Shown here: piece after piece, positions 52,395 through 62,001 of the stretch
How positions within the stretch are numbered: position 1 is the stretch's first letter
How the letters are laid out: the number at the start of each line of letters is the position of its first letter
Assembly: GCF_001425355.1 (NCBI RefSeq)
Contig: NZ_LMQN01000001.1
Coordinates: forward strand, 60,489 to 124,488
Reading direction: 5' to 3'
Source: Chryseobacterium sp. Leaf405
GTDB taxonomy: Bacteria > Bacteroidota > Bacteroidia > Flavobacteriales > Weeksellaceae
Length of the DNA: 64,000 nucleotides
Notes under the pieces: generated by a model
The model's input: only the letters and a program-made list of their open reading frames with translations
The model's database searches: none
Told to the model about the DNA's origin: nothing
Program-made: the position numbers and the translations under genes

Positions 52395-53069
52395 TTATTT
52401 CTGATTTGCTTTTACATCAATTGCGATTTCGATGTCTTTGCTGATCATCCATTCTGCAGGATCAGTTTCGTTTGTTCCGAATTTAATTCCCCAGTCAGCA
52501 CGATTTACAGTGAATTGAGCTTTAACAGCCGCAGATTTATCCGCAACATCTACTTTTGCAGGGAAAGAAACGTTAAGTGTTTTTCCAAGAAGCGTAAGGT
52601 TTCCGCTTACAGTTTTGTTTGCTCCTTCTATAGCGTTTTGTGCACCGGCAGCAAGATCTTCAACTTTAGTAATTTTAAATTCTGCAGTCGGGAATTTTTC
52701 TACATTAAAGAAGTCAGCACTTTTAAGGTGACCTTCAAGTTCTGTATATTTTTTGTCTTTTTCAGTAACTGAAGCAGGATCTACTTTAATTGATTTCATA
52801 TCAATCACAAATTCTCCTGAAGATAACTGCTTGTCTGCAACAGATAATTCTCCTGAAGTAATGCTAAGAGTTCCCCAACGTGGAGCCAACCCTCCTTTGT
52901 GGAAAGCTTTCCAGTTTACCATTGAAGTTGCCGCATCTACTGCAAAAACATCCCCTTTTTTGTCTGCAACCTGCTGTTCCTGAGCTGTAGAAACTGTATC
53001 TGCCTTCTTTTCACACGATGCAAGAAGTAAACCTAAACCCGCTAAAGCGATAAATCCGAATTTTTTCAT
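52395..53069 (-). CDS. YceI family lipoprotein
   Basis: A 224-residue lipoprotein (lipobox LLLASC, Cys19). The lipocalin-like YceI domain spans about 45-222 (VDAATSMVNWKAFHKGG, GEFVIDMKSIKV, HLKSADFFNVEKFPTAEF, RADWGIKFGT). YceI proteins bind long isoprenoids or amphiphiles in the periplasm and are linked to stress. Preceded by a 180-bp AT-rich spacer after the egt operon. Confidence 0.93.
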   Translation of the reverse strand: MKKFGFIALAGLGLLLASCEKKADTVSTAQEQQVADKKGDVFAVDAATSMVNWKAFHKGGLAPRWGTLSITSGELSVADKQLSSGEFVIDMKSIKVDPASVTEKDKKYTELEGHLKSADFFNVEKFPTAEFKITKVEDLAAGAQNAIEGANKTVSGNLTLLGKTLNVSFPAKVDVADKSAAVKAQFTVNRADWGIKFGTNETDPAEWMISKDIEIAIDVKANQK

Positions 53070-53249
53070 TTTTTTAATATTAATTATTATTGATTAAAGT
53101 TCTATCTGAATTATAATGCAAAATAGTAATTTTTTTGACATCATAACTTTTATTCCTGCAAATGTCAGACAAAATAAGGTATTGCATCTTATCATAAATC
53201 AAGAAAACGAGAAAAATCAAATTAAAACCGAATATAAAGCCAATTTTAA

Positions 53250-54422
53250 CTATCGAGCCAGCCGGATTCCCGTAAACTGCCATTGAAGTTTTGTCTGAAA
53301 GAAATTGCGATAGGTATTTCTACTGTGCCCTAAAGGCGTTGCTTCGGAAGCTCCCCGCAACACCATCTGATTGACCATAAATTTGCCATTGTACTCACCC
53401 ACTGCACCGGGTTCTTTTTTAAATCCGGGATATGGTAAATAAGCAGAATTCGTCCATTCCCACCGTTTTCCCCAATCAAACTGGTCAGATGCAACTTCCC
53501 ATTCGGCTTCTGTTGGCAGACGCATTTCTTTCCATGAGGCAAACGCTGAAGCTTCAAAGAAATTGATGTGACAAAGTTCTTCATCAGCATTGACTTCTGT
53601 TAAACCATTCAATGTATAATGCATCCATTTTTCATCAATAAAATGCCAGTATAATGGAGCTTTAGCGTTATTTTCCTTTACCCAATCCCAGCCTTCTGCG
53701 TGCCAATGCCTGAAATCCTGATATCCGCCGGATTCCATAAATTCCAGATATTCGCCATTGGTCACCAACTGATTTGATATTTCAAAGTCATTAAGATATA
53801 TTTTATGTCTTCCCAATTCATTATCGAAACAAAAGCCTTCACCTTTGAAACCAATTTCATATACTCCTTCAGAAAATCGGATCATTTCAGAATTTGCTGA
53901 AATTTTATTACTTAAAATCTGATCCTTTTTGTAAGCAGGAAAAAGAGGATTGTGTCCTAAAATATATTTAATATCCGTCATTAGTAATTCCTGATGCTGT
54001 TGCTCATGATTAAGCCCCAATTCCAGTAAAGTTTCAGTTTTCGAAGTCATAAAATTACTTTGCAGTAAAATCTTCATATGTTCATCAACATATTTTCGGT
54101 ATCGATAGACATCTGAAACGGAAGGTCGGCTCAAATTTCCTCTGTCCGTTCGGATTACTCTTGCACCGATGGTTTCGTAATAACTGTTGAAAACAAAATT
54201 ATATTGAGGATCAAAAACCTGATAATCCGGAAAATTGGGTTGTAGAATAAACGTTTCAAAAAACCAGGTCGTATGACCAAGATGCCATTTCGGTGGACTT
54301 ACATCTACGATGGGCTGTACCACGTAATCTTCAATTTCTAAAGGCTCACAAATCTTTTCAGAATGCTTACGAATTGCTGAATATTTTTTAACTAAATCTA
54401 AAACAGTAATTTCTGGTATCAT
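53250..54422 (-). CDS. egtB: Ergothioneine biosynthesis sulfoxide synthase
   Basis: A 390-residue iron enzyme that joins hercynine to a thiol with O2. The N-terminal DinB-like domain has WHLGHTTWFFETF and NHEQQHQELLMTD, supplying the His3 iron site; the C-terminal FGE-sulfatase-like domain runs from ISNQLVTNGEYLEF to TEAEWEVASDQFDWGKRWEW. It follows egtD by 16 nt. EgtA, EgtC and EgtE are not adjacent, so the thiol donor may be cysteine as in other EgtB groups, or other genes lie elsewhere. An ovothiol-type role is less likely given the separate EgtD. Confidence 0.92.
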   Translation of the reverse strand: MIPEITVLDLVKKYSAIRKHSEKICEPLEIEDYVVQPIVDVSPPKWHLGHTTWFFETFILQPNFPDYQVFDPQYNFVFNSYYETIGARVIRTDRGNLSRPSVSDVYRYRKYVDEHMKILLQSNFMTSKTETLLELGLNHEQQHQELLMTDIKYILGHNPLFPAYKKDQILSNKISANSEMIRFSEGVYEIGFKGEGFCFDNELGRHKIYLNDFEISNQLVTNGEYLEFMESGGYQDFRHWHAEGWDWVKENNAKAPLYWHFIDEKWMHYTLNGLTEVNADEELCHINFFEASAFASWKEMRLPTEAEWEVASDQFDWGKRWEWTNSAYLPYPGFKKEPGAVGEYNGKFMVNQMVLRGASEATPLGHSRNTYRNFFQTKLQWQFTGIRLAR

Positions 54423-54438
54423 GTTACTTAGTTTTTTA

Positions 54439-55422
54439 TTACTTTACCTGCCATACAGCATCTACAAACCATTTTTTAGAGTCTTTTATCTCTCCGACAA
54501 TTTTAAACCCGGATTTTTTACCCAATTCTTTTATTTGATCGTCTGAAAATTTCTGAGAAACTTCCATATCGATGTATTCATTTTCTGAAAAAGAAATAAT
54601 TTCGTCTCCAATAGTTACTTTTTGATCTTTAAGACTGATCAAAAAACTTCTGCAAGCTCCCGTGATAGGATCGTACGTTTCATAATGCTGAAACTGATCT
54701 GTTTTGAAATCTGCGCCAAGTTCCCGATTGATTCGTCGCAAAAGATTAAGATTAAATGCTGCTGTAATTCCTTTTTTATCGTTGTAAGCATCCAAAATAA
54801 CCTGCGGATTTTTCTTTAAATCAAAACCAATTAAAATAATATCTCCGGAATTAAGATTTTTATTTAACCCCAAACAGAAATCTTGTGATTCTTCTAAACT
54901 CATATTCCCGATATTTCCTCCCAAAAACAGAATAACTTTCTTTCGTGAAGATAATAAAGCTGCTTTTTGAAGCATTTCAAAATATTCTCCTTCTAAAGAA
55001 ACAATTTTCAATTCAGGAATTTCGTCATTTAATTTTTTATTTAATAATGAAAGAATATTTCCTGAAATATCAATCGGCATATACGTAAAATCTACTCCTT
55101 CTTTTACGAGATATTGCAATAAGTAGGATGACTTCAATGCGTCTCCCGCACCAAGTTCAATCAAATCAAAAGGTTCATTTTCAGGTAAAATTAATTGAGC
55201 AAGTTCTGCTGTTTTATTTTTAAAAATATCGAGCTCGCATTTCGTAAGATAATATTCCGGCATTGCCATGATTTTCTGGAAAAGACGGTCTCCGGTTTTA
55301 TCGTAAAAATATTTTGAAGATAATTTTTTTGGACTCTTTTTTAAACCTTCCAACACATCAGATTGAAAACTATCGGTATGATAATTTTCTGTGGGAGAAG
55401 CTTTATCTAACTGTAAATTCAT
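54439..55422 (-). CDS. egtD: L-histidine N-alpha-methyltransferase
   Basis: A 327-residue SAM methyltransferase that trimethylates histidine to hercynine. SSKYFYDKTGDRLFQKIM, PEYYLTKCELDIF, DLIELGAGDALKSSYLL (SAM site) and LFLGGNIGNMSLEESQDF are characteristic; FSENEYIDMEVSQKFS belongs to the His-binding C-terminal region. First gene of the ergothioneine pair, so the two-step route from histidine to the sulfoxide is encoded together. Confidence 0.94.
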   Translation of the reverse strand: MNLQLDKASPTENYHTDSFQSDVLEGLKKSPKKLSSKYFYDKTGDRLFQKIMAMPEYYLTKCELDIFKNKTAELAQLILPENEPFDLIELGAGDALKSSYLLQYLVKEGVDFTYMPIDISGNILSLLNKKLNDEIPELKIVSLEGEYFEMLQKAALLSSRKKVILFLGGNIGNMSLEESQDFCLGLNKNLNSGDIILIGFDLKKNPQVILDAYNDKKGITAAFNLNLLRRINRELGADFKTDQFQHYETYDPITGACRSFLISLKDQKVTIGDEIISFSENEYIDMEVSQKFSDDQIKELGKKSGFKIVGEIKDSKKWFVDAVWQVK

Positions 55423-55629
55423 ATTATAGATTTTGTGGTTTTAATTTACTACAACTATCTTGCCGCCACAATAAAAGAATTTTAAAGTTTATAATCTGCC
55501 AACATAACTTAATATAATTTCAACGACTATTTTTGCCACTTCATCGAAAATAACCTCATTTTTACAAGATTCTTACAGAACTTTACATCAGAAAAAAGAA
55601 CAATACACAACAACTTAAATCTTATTATT

Positions 55630-56103
55630 ATGAAAGCAAAAATCGGAATCACAGAAAAAAACACAGAAGCTGTAGCAGAACAATTGTCAAAATTATTAGC
55701 TGATGAATTCTTACTGTACACAAAAACAAGAAATGCACACTGGAATGTAACTGGAGATAATTTTCACGCCATGCATATTTTCTTTGAAAGCCAATACAGA
55801 CAATTGGATGAATTGGTAGACAGTGTAGCTGAACGTATGCGTAAAATCGGTCATTATGCGCCTGCAACAATGCAAATCTATCTGGAATTAACACATCTTA
55901 CAGAAGCCAGCGACAGAACAAATGACGGACTTGGATTTATGAAAGATTTATTAGCCGATCATGAAAGTATTATCGAGTTTTTACGAGGAAATATTACTCC
56001 TTTTGCGGAAGAATTTAAAGATTACGGTACCAGCGACTTCATCACAGGATTAATGGAAACCCATGAAGAAATGGCGTGGATGATCCGCTCTTACTTCAGA
56101 TAA
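55630..56103 (+). CDS. dps: Dps-family ferritin-like protein
   Basis: A 157-residue four-helix mini-ferritin that stores iron and protects DNA by using H2O2 to oxidise Fe(II). The inter-subunit ferroxidase site is visible in NAHWNVTGDNFHAMHIFFE with QLDELVDSVAERM. The N-terminal tail is short and lacks many lysines, so DNA binding may be weak. It is divergent from egtD, placing two antioxidant systems back to back. Confidence 0.95.
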   Translation: MKAKIGITEKNTEAVAEQLSKLLADEFLLYTKTRNAHWNVTGDNFHAMHIFFESQYRQLDELVDSVAERMRKIGHYAPATMQIYLELTHLTEASDRTNDGLGFMKDLLADHESIIEFLRGNITPFAEEFKDYGTSDFITGLMETHEEMAWMIRSYFR

Positions 56104-56139
56104 CAGAGACCATAAGGCAAAAAAATAAAATGGAATAAG

Positions 56140-56147
56140 TATATTTG
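56140..56147 (+). promoter_or_regulatory. -7 element TATATTTG before LytTR regulator
   Basis: TATATTTG matches TAnnTTTG, 23 nt before the ATG at 56171. Confidence 0.5.
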
Positions 56148-56170
56148 TATGAAATCATAAATATACCACC

Positions 56171-56866
56171 ATGAGAGCCTTAATCGTTGATGACAATGAT
56201 ATAGCAAGAACTACGCTGGCACATCTGGCAAAACAAATTCCGGGACTTACGATTGTAAAAGAATATTGCAATGCGATTGAAGCTTACCATCATTTGCAGA
56301 CCCATCAGGTTGATTTGATATTTCTTGATATTGAAATGCCTGAAATGACAGGAATTGAACTCACAAAAAACCTTTCGGGGAAAGATACCATCATTATTTT
56401 CACGTCTTCTAAAAAAGAATACGCTCTTGAAGCTTTTGAGCTTAATATTGCGGATTATATTTTAAAGCCGGTTACACCCGCAAGGTTTTTACAGGCAGTC
56501 GGAAAAGCGCAATCTATTCTTGAAAGCAGAAAGGAAAATGTTCAGGTTACCCAGAATGAGTTTTTGTTTGTAAGAGATTCCAATATCACAAGACGATTAA
56601 AGTTGGATGATATATTTTATGCTGAAGCGATGGGCGATTACGTAAAATTTTACACGAAAGAAAAAATGTTCGCCATTCATGGAACGATGAAAGCTGCGGA
56701 AGAACGCTTACCAAAAAACGATTTTATCAGGGTTCATCGTTCTTATATTATCTCTTTGAGCAAGATTGACACACTTCAGGATGGCGGAATTATGATTAAC
56801 GGAAAGTTTGTTCCCGTTGCCGATGCTTATCGTAAAGCACTGAATGCGAGAATGAACGTTTTTTAA
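56171..56866 (+). CDS. LytTR-type response regulator
   Basis: A 231-residue regulator: receiver about 1-115 (ALIVDDNDIARTTL, IFLDIEMPEMTGIEL with the phospho-Asp, YILKPVTPARFL) and LytTR DNA-binding domain about 135-231 (LDDIFYAEAMGDYVKFYT, RVHRSYIISLSKID). The hybrid kinase 90 bp downstream is a likely partner, though most LytTR partners are short LytS-like kinases. It binds direct repeats upstream of targets. Confidence 0.93.
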   Translation: MRALIVDDNDIARTTLAHLAKQIPGLTIVKEYCNAIEAYHHLQTHQVDLIFLDIEMPEMTGIELTKNLSGKDTIIIFTSSKKEYALEAFELNIADYILKPVTPARFLQAVGKAQSILESRKENVQVTQNEFLFVRDSNITRRLKLDDIFYAEAMGDYVKFYTKEKMFAIHGTMKAAEERLPKNDFIRVHRSYIISLSKIDTLQDGGIMINGKFVPVADAYRKALNARMNVF

Positions 56867-56955
56867 CCTAAATGATCATCTGCCTTTTTCACAAGTTTTT
56901 CTGTAATTATGTAACGGAATCGAAGTAAAGCAATCATCAACTTTATATATTATTT

Positions 56956-59175
56956 ATGATAAATATTTCTGTAATGGGCAACAAACGATTTAGTTATTTT
57001 ATAATTCTTACATTCATTGCAGGAACTATACTTTTGATCGCTGTTCAGATCAATTCAGCAAAAAATACGAAAGAACTTATCCAGAATAACAATACACTTC
57101 TCAGCGAACTGCGGTCGAGCAATCATTTACGGGAAATCGACCGCGATATTCTGGGAGTGGAAAGCAGGATTCGTGCTTCTATTGCAACCAATGACACCAC
57201 GCATCTTGAAGGAATCGACAAGAAAATAAATCAGATAGAAAACTTTCTGGATTCTTTATCCAGAGACAATTTTGATGCTGAAGAAGAAAAACTAATCCAT
57301 AGATTAAGTGTTCTTGCTCTCGATAAAAAAATAGTGCGGGACAAATTATTACAACGCTATGATGCTCTTGGAAATATGGATGATCAAACGTCTATTGCCA
57401 ATCCCAGAGCGAGGAGAATTTCCAACGAAATTACTTCCATTACCGCAAAAATTTATGAAAAACGCCAGCTACATATGGTGGAACTCAGTAGAAGAAGCGA
57501 AGAAATGGGCAGAAAAGCAAGATGGTACGATATTTCTTTGTTGATTTTATTGATATTGAGTGGTGCTGTTGTCGGGTTTCATATTCTTCGTCAGTTCAAA
57601 AGATTACGCTTACTGATCGACGACTTAGATATTGCAGAGAAAAAAGCATCGGTTGCTGCACAGACAAAAGAGAATTTCTTAGCCAATATGAGCCACGAAA
57701 TCCGTACACCGTTGAGCGGAATTTTAGGCTTTACCAATTTACTGCAAAAAAGACCGTTGGATCAGACTTCGGCAGAATTTGTATCATCCATTCAGCGTTC
57801 TGGAGAAAATTTAATGACCATTATTAATGATATTCTTGATTTATCTAAAATTGAAGCCGGAATGATGCGCATTACCCCCGGAACATTCAGTATTAATGGT
57901 TTATTAAACTCTGTAGAAACATTTTTTGTTGAAAGAGCCAAAGAAAAAGGATTGACGATTTCAAGCAAAGTAGATCCGTCAATTCCCGATACATTAACAG
58001 GAGACGCAACGCGATTAACGCAGATTTTAGTTAACCTCATCGGGAATGCCATAAAATTTACCCAGCAGGGAAGCATCAATATTGAAGTTTATAATAAACA
58101 GCAGACAGAAAGTGAAGTGATCCTCGGTTTTAAAATTTCTGATACAGGAATCGGGATCGACAAAGACAAACTGAGCGAAATCTTTGAGCGTTTCAACCAA
58201 GGTGAAGATTCTATTACCCGAAATTACGGAGGAACAGGATTGGGCTTATCTATCGTGAAAAATTTAATCCAGTTACAACGTGGTGATATTGAAGTCATCA
58301 GTGAACAGGGAAAAGGAACAACATTCAGCTTTTATATTCCTTATGGCATAGCAAAAGAGCAGTTAACCGCAATTCCTGTTGTTGATACTCATTATTTCAA
58401 AGATAAATCAAATGCTCCGTTGAAAGTTTTAGTAGTCGATGATAATGTAATTAACCAAAGCCTGATGAAACATTTGCTGATGCAATGGAACATCGATTTT
58501 GATATTGTTTCCAACGGTTTGGAAGCGGTAGATTATCTCAAAAAAAACGAATACAACTTGATATTGATGGATATTCAGATGCCGAAGATGGACGGATATG
58601 CTGCCACGCAGAAAATTCGAGAAGAATTACACCTGGATGTACCTATTATTGCCATGACAGCGCACGCATTGGCGGGCGAAAGAGAAAAATGCATGAGCCG
58701 TGGAATGAACGAATATATTTCTAAACCGATTAAAGAAGAAGAACTTTTTAAACTGATTTCAAATTTCGGATTACAAAATAAAGATCAGACAGCAAACAAA
58801 CCTACAGAAGTAAAACCTGTATTTCAATACATTGAACTGACTTATATGCAGTCTATAAGTGGCGGTGATAAAGATTTTGAACAAACCGTTACCCAACAGT
58901 TTATTGATAAAATCCCTAATCATCTTCGTGAATTAGAGACCGCGTATCAGAATAAAGATTTTACAACCGTGAAACTGAGAGCTCATGATCTTAAATCGAG
59001 TGTTGCCATCATGGGACTGTCAGCTTTGTTAAACGAAAAACTGGATCTGCTTGAAATGACTGCCGAGCAAACTCTAACGGCAGAAGAAACTTTACAGGAA
59101 GTAAAAAATATCATTCTTTCAGCGCTTCAGGAAGCCGAAACGCTCTTACAACATTTACAAAATATTAAAATCTAA
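56956..59175 (+). CDS. Hybrid sensor kinase with receiver and HPt domain
   Basis: A 739-residue membrane kinase. TM about 13-31, extracellular helical sensor 35-185 (CHASE3-like length), TM 192-212, HisKA with His247 (ANMSHEIRTPLSG), HATPase (DTGIGIDKDKLSEIF, GGTGLGLSIV), receiver about 475-600 (VLVVDDNVINQSLM, LMDIQMPKMDGYAA, ISKPIKEEE) and a C-terminal HPt (KLRAHDLKSSVAIMG). The complete internal His-Asp-His chain suggests phosphate is passed to a separate receiver such as the LytTR regulator upstream. Met7 is an alternative start. Confidence 0.94.
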   Translation: MINISVMGNKRFSYFIILTFIAGTILLIAVQINSAKNTKELIQNNNTLLSELRSSNHLREIDRDILGVESRIRASIATNDTTHLEGIDKKINQIENFLDSLSRDNFDAEEEKLIHRLSVLALDKKIVRDKLLQRYDALGNMDDQTSIANPRARRISNEITSITAKIYEKRQLHMVELSRRSEEMGRKARWYDISLLILLILSGAVVGFHILRQFKRLRLLIDDLDIAEKKASVAAQTKENFLANMSHEIRTPLSGILGFTNLLQKRPLDQTSAEFVSSIQRSGENLMTIINDILDLSKIEAGMMRITPGTFSINGLLNSVETFFVERAKEKGLTISSKVDPSIPDTLTGDATRLTQILVNLIGNAIKFTQQGSINIEVYNKQQTESEVILGFKISDTGIGIDKDKLSEIFERFNQGEDSITRNYGGTGLGLSIVKNLIQLQRGDIEVISEQGKGTTFSFYIPYGIAKEQLTAIPVVDTHYFKDKSNAPLKVLVVDDNVINQSLMKHLLMQWNIDFDIVSNGLEAVDYLKKNEYNLILMDIQMPKMDGYAATQKIREELHLDVPIIAMTAHALAGEREKCMSRGMNEYISKPIKEEELFKLISNFGLQNKDQTANKPTEVKPVFQYIELTYMQSISGGDKDFEQTVTQQFIDKIPNHLRELETAYQNKDFTTVKLRAHDLKSSVAIMGLSALLNEKLDLLEMTAEQTLTAEETLQEVKNIILSALQEAETLLQHLQNIKI

Positions 59176-59179
59176 TAAA

Positions 59180-60238
59180 ATGAACTTATTTTCACCCATA
59201 AAACTTCGTAATCTTGAATTAAAAAACAGGATTGTGTTATCTCCCATGCAGCAATACAGTGCTAAAAACGGTGTTCCGAATAATTGGCATCTGGTGCATT
59301 TAGGAAGCCGAGCAGTGGGCGGCGCAGGTTTAATTCTAACCGAATGCACAGCTGTTTCATCAGAAGGATTGGCTACATTAAGTGATGTAGGAATCTGGAA
59401 CGACGAACAGAAAAATGCATGGAAAAACATTGTCGATTTTGTGCACGAACAGGATGCTAAAATAGGAATCCAATTGTGGCATTCCGGTGGAAAAGGCAGT
59501 CTTAAACATCCTGATGAAAGGATGAAACCACTTACGCCAGAAGAAGGCGGATGGATTGTAAAAACGTCTTACCCAACAGCAATTAACGGTGTGATCCCCG
59601 GAGAGCTGACGATTTCTGAAATTCAGGAACTGAAAAATAAATTTGTGGAAGCAGCCATTCGTTCGGTGGAAGCAGGTTTTGACACTATTGAATTACACGC
59701 AGGACACGGATATTTATTTCATCAGTTTTATTCTAAAGTAATCAATAAACGTGAAGATGAATATGGCGGAAGCTTTAAAAACAGAACCCGATTCTTAATA
59801 GAAACCGTTCAGGAAATCAGAAAAGTAATCCCTGAAACAATGCCATTACTCGTAAGAATTTCGGCGGTGGATTATATCGAAACGGAAGATGGATGGACGC
59901 TGGATAATAGTGTTGATCTCTCAACCTTATTAAAGGAAAACGGCGTAGATTTTATCACGGCTTCCGGTGGTGGACTTACCAATGTGAGTAAAGACAAAGT
60001 ATATCCCGGCTATCAGGTTCCTTTTGCCACCGCCATCAAAGAAAAAACCGGAATTTTAACGGGAGCTGTCGGAATGATCACCAGTCCGAAACAGGCGAAT
60101 GAAATCATCACCAATAATCAGGCAGATTTAGTTGTTATTGCCAGAGAACATTTGCGGGATCCATATTTCTCTATTCACGCAGCGATGGAACTGGAATTGG
60201 ATACGGAAATTCCGTGGCAGTACAAAAGAGCTTTTTAA
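59180..60238 (+). CDS. NADH:flavin oxidoreductase, Old Yellow Enzyme (YqjM-like)
   Basis: A 352-residue FMN TIM-barrel ene-reductase. LSPMQQYSAKNGVPNNWH, GGAGLILTECTAVSSEG, IQLWHSGGKGS, ELHAGHGYLFHQFYSKVIN and EYGGSFKNRTRF identify the thermophilic-like YqjM group. It reduces activated C=C bonds in the cytosol with NAD(P)H and is often linked to electrophile stress. It starts 4 nt after the kinase stop, so the signalling genes and this enzyme may be one operon. A terminator lies beyond. Confidence 0.94.
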   Translation: MNLFSPIKLRNLELKNRIVLSPMQQYSAKNGVPNNWHLVHLGSRAVGGAGLILTECTAVSSEGLATLSDVGIWNDEQKNAWKNIVDFVHEQDAKIGIQLWHSGGKGSLKHPDERMKPLTPEEGGWIVKTSYPTAINGVIPGELTISEIQELKNKFVEAAIRSVEAGFDTIELHAGHGYLFHQFYSKVINKREDEYGGSFKNRTRFLIETVQEIRKVIPETMPLLVRISAVDYIETEDGWTLDNSVDLSTLLKENGVDFITASGGGLTNVSKDKVYPGYQVPFATAIKEKTGILTGAVGMITSPKQANEIITNNQADLVVIAREHLRDPYFSIHAAMELELDTEIPWQYKRAF

Positions 60239-60349
60239 AGAGAACTTTACAAAAGATATCTGTTATGCATTTTCGTCAGTTCGAGTAAATTTTTGAAAAA
60301 AATTGTATCGAGAAGTTGGTAATTTCTTAAGATTTTACTCCATATAAAG

Positions 60350-60384
60350 TCTGTCTCAATTTCATTATTGAGGCAGATTTTTTT
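60350..60384 (+). terminator. Terminator after Old Yellow Enzyme gene
   Basis: TCTG(T)CTCAAT and ATTGAG(G)CAGA pair, followed by TTTTTTT. Confidence 0.8.
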
Positions 60385-60422
60385 CTGTGAATGTCTAAAC
60401 AGGTTGTTTTAATTTAATCAGG

Positions 60423-60615
60423 TTTCTGTTTTAGTTCCTGCAGTCTGTTTTAATTAAAACAGATTTTAGTTTTATTTAAAACAGTTTGTGTAAGATCAAA
60501 CATATTTCTGTTTTAGTTTCCGCAACTTGTTTTAATTAAAACAGATTTTAGTTTTATTTAAAACAGTTTGTGTAAGATCAAACATATTTCTGTTTTGTTT
60601 ACCGCAATTTGTTTG
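60423..60615. repeat. 82-bp tandem repeat with internal palindromes
   Basis: Two nearly identical 82-bp units (60423-60504, 60505-60586) and a partial third (60587 to about 60615), all beginning TTTCTGTTTT. Each unit carries the palindrome TGTTTTAATTAAAACA (CTGTTTTAATTAAAACAG at 60445-60462) and an AAAACAG(TTTG) word. There is no coding frame through it. Confidence 0.85.
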
Positions 60616-60929
60616 TCATAAAATGACTCTTGCTTTTATTTAAACCCATATTGTTTCAAAAATCCATTAAAATTATTTTCCCTGATCCCTAAAAGGGAGT
60701 AATGTCGATGAATTTTGCTTTAACTTTATTCTTTTAAAGATTAATAAAGACCAAAATTCCACTGAAAACAAAGGGCTGAAACCACTTTAGATCTTTATTA
60801 CCTATTTGTTATTTGCACTCACCGACTCTTTTTGCCCATTCATCGAAGAGCTTTTAAAAACAGTTCATTTCTTTAGTAGCTTTACAATAGTAAAACAGAC
60901 AATTAGTTATTAATCACAAAAAATAGATC
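60616..60929. other. Intergenic region upstream of the bicupin gene
   Basis: About 310 bp of AT-rich sequence after the tandem repeat. TAGCTTTA near 60870 is a weak -7 candidate; I see no other feature. Confidence 0.4.
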
Positions 60930-61976
60930 ATGAAAAACGAATCACTTAGCTTCAGATACGAATTAGAGAAAAAAGAACCCCGCACCAATGACGGCGGAAC
61001 AACAAGAGGAGCATCTGTTACAGATTTCCCGGCTTCCATCGGTATTGCAGGAGTTTCGATGAGACTGCAGCCGGGAAGCATGAGAGAACTTCACTGGCAC
61101 GCCAATGCCGCAGAATGGGCTTACGTTATTTCAGGAACAGTGCGCACAACGATTATTCATCCGGACGGGCACAGCTATACAGATAATTTTGAACCGGGAG
61201 ATGTCTGGTATTTCCCAAAAGGATACGGACACTCGATTCAGGCAACAGGAACAGAAGAATGTCATTTTATTTTAATATTTGATAACGGCAATTTCTCTGA
61301 AGATCATACCTTCAGTGTTACAGATTTTGTATCATCTATGCCACCGGAAATTGTTGCTCAGAACTTAGGTTTAACATTGGAAGAAGTGGCAAAATTACCT
61401 CAGAAAGAAGCGTATTTCGCAGCAGGCATCGTTCCTGACGAACTTTCATTTGTTGCTGCAGCCCGACCTAATGAATCTGATATTGAACTAACAAGTTTTC
61501 ACCGTTATCCGTTACATTCTCAACAACCGAGAATCATACCCGGAGGTGGATTGCAACGATTGGTTACCAGCAAAGAGTTTCCTATCAGCACCACAATGGC
61601 AGGATCTGTACTTGAACTTCAGCCAGGAGCTTTAAGAGAAATGCACTGGCATCCTAATGCAGACGAATGGCAGTATTATATTTCCGGGCAGGCAGAAATG
61701 TCGGTTTTCCTTGCCGAAGGAACGGCGGTTACAGAACAGTTCAATGCCGGAGATGTAGGTTATGTACCAATGGGAGCCGGACATTATATTAAAAACACGG
61801 GAGACACAGTTTGTAAAGTATTGATTGGTTTCAACAGCGGTGTTTATGAATCTATTGATCTCAGTGAATGGCTTGCAGGAAATCCTAAAGATGTTGTTGT
61901 AACTAATTTTGGTCTTGCTGAGGGAAAAATTGAAAAATTCCCTACTCAAAAAGTATTTATTCAGCCTAAAAAATAA
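60930..61976 (+). CDS. Bicupin, oxalate decarboxylase family
   Basis: A 348-residue double cupin matching OxdC/OxdD of Bacillus. Each domain has a Mn site: HWHANAAEW with YFPKGYGHSIQ, and HWHPNADEW with YVPMGAGHYIK. The N-terminal lid reads NFSEDHTFSVTDF where OxdC has a SENST loop; the key Glu is kept, favouring decarboxylase over oxidase, but Asn-Ser is replaced. It probably turns oxalate into formate and CO2. No signal peptide. It heads a run of four plus-strand genes. Confidence 0.9.
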   Translation: MKNESLSFRYELEKKEPRTNDGGTTRGASVTDFPASIGIAGVSMRLQPGSMRELHWHANAAEWAYVISGTVRTTIIHPDGHSYTDNFEPGDVWYFPKGYGHSIQATGTEECHFILIFDNGNFSEDHTFSVTDFVSSMPPEIVAQNLGLTLEEVAKLPQKEAYFAAGIVPDELSFVAAARPNESDIELTSFHRYPLHSQQPRIIPGGGLQRLVTSKEFPISTTMAGSVLELQPGALREMHWHPNADEWQYYISGQAEMSVFLAEGTAVTEQFNAGDVGYVPMGAGHYIKNTGDTVCKVLIGFNSGVYESIDLSEWLAGNPKDVVVTNFGLAEGKIEKFPTQKVFIQPKK

Positions 61977-62001
61977 ATAAAAAATCCTAATCTTTCATAC
62001 A

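Noticed and set aside
60423..60615. CRISPR array
   Set aside because: The units are 82 bp, nearly identical throughout and contiguous, so there are no spacers; no cas genes are in the window.
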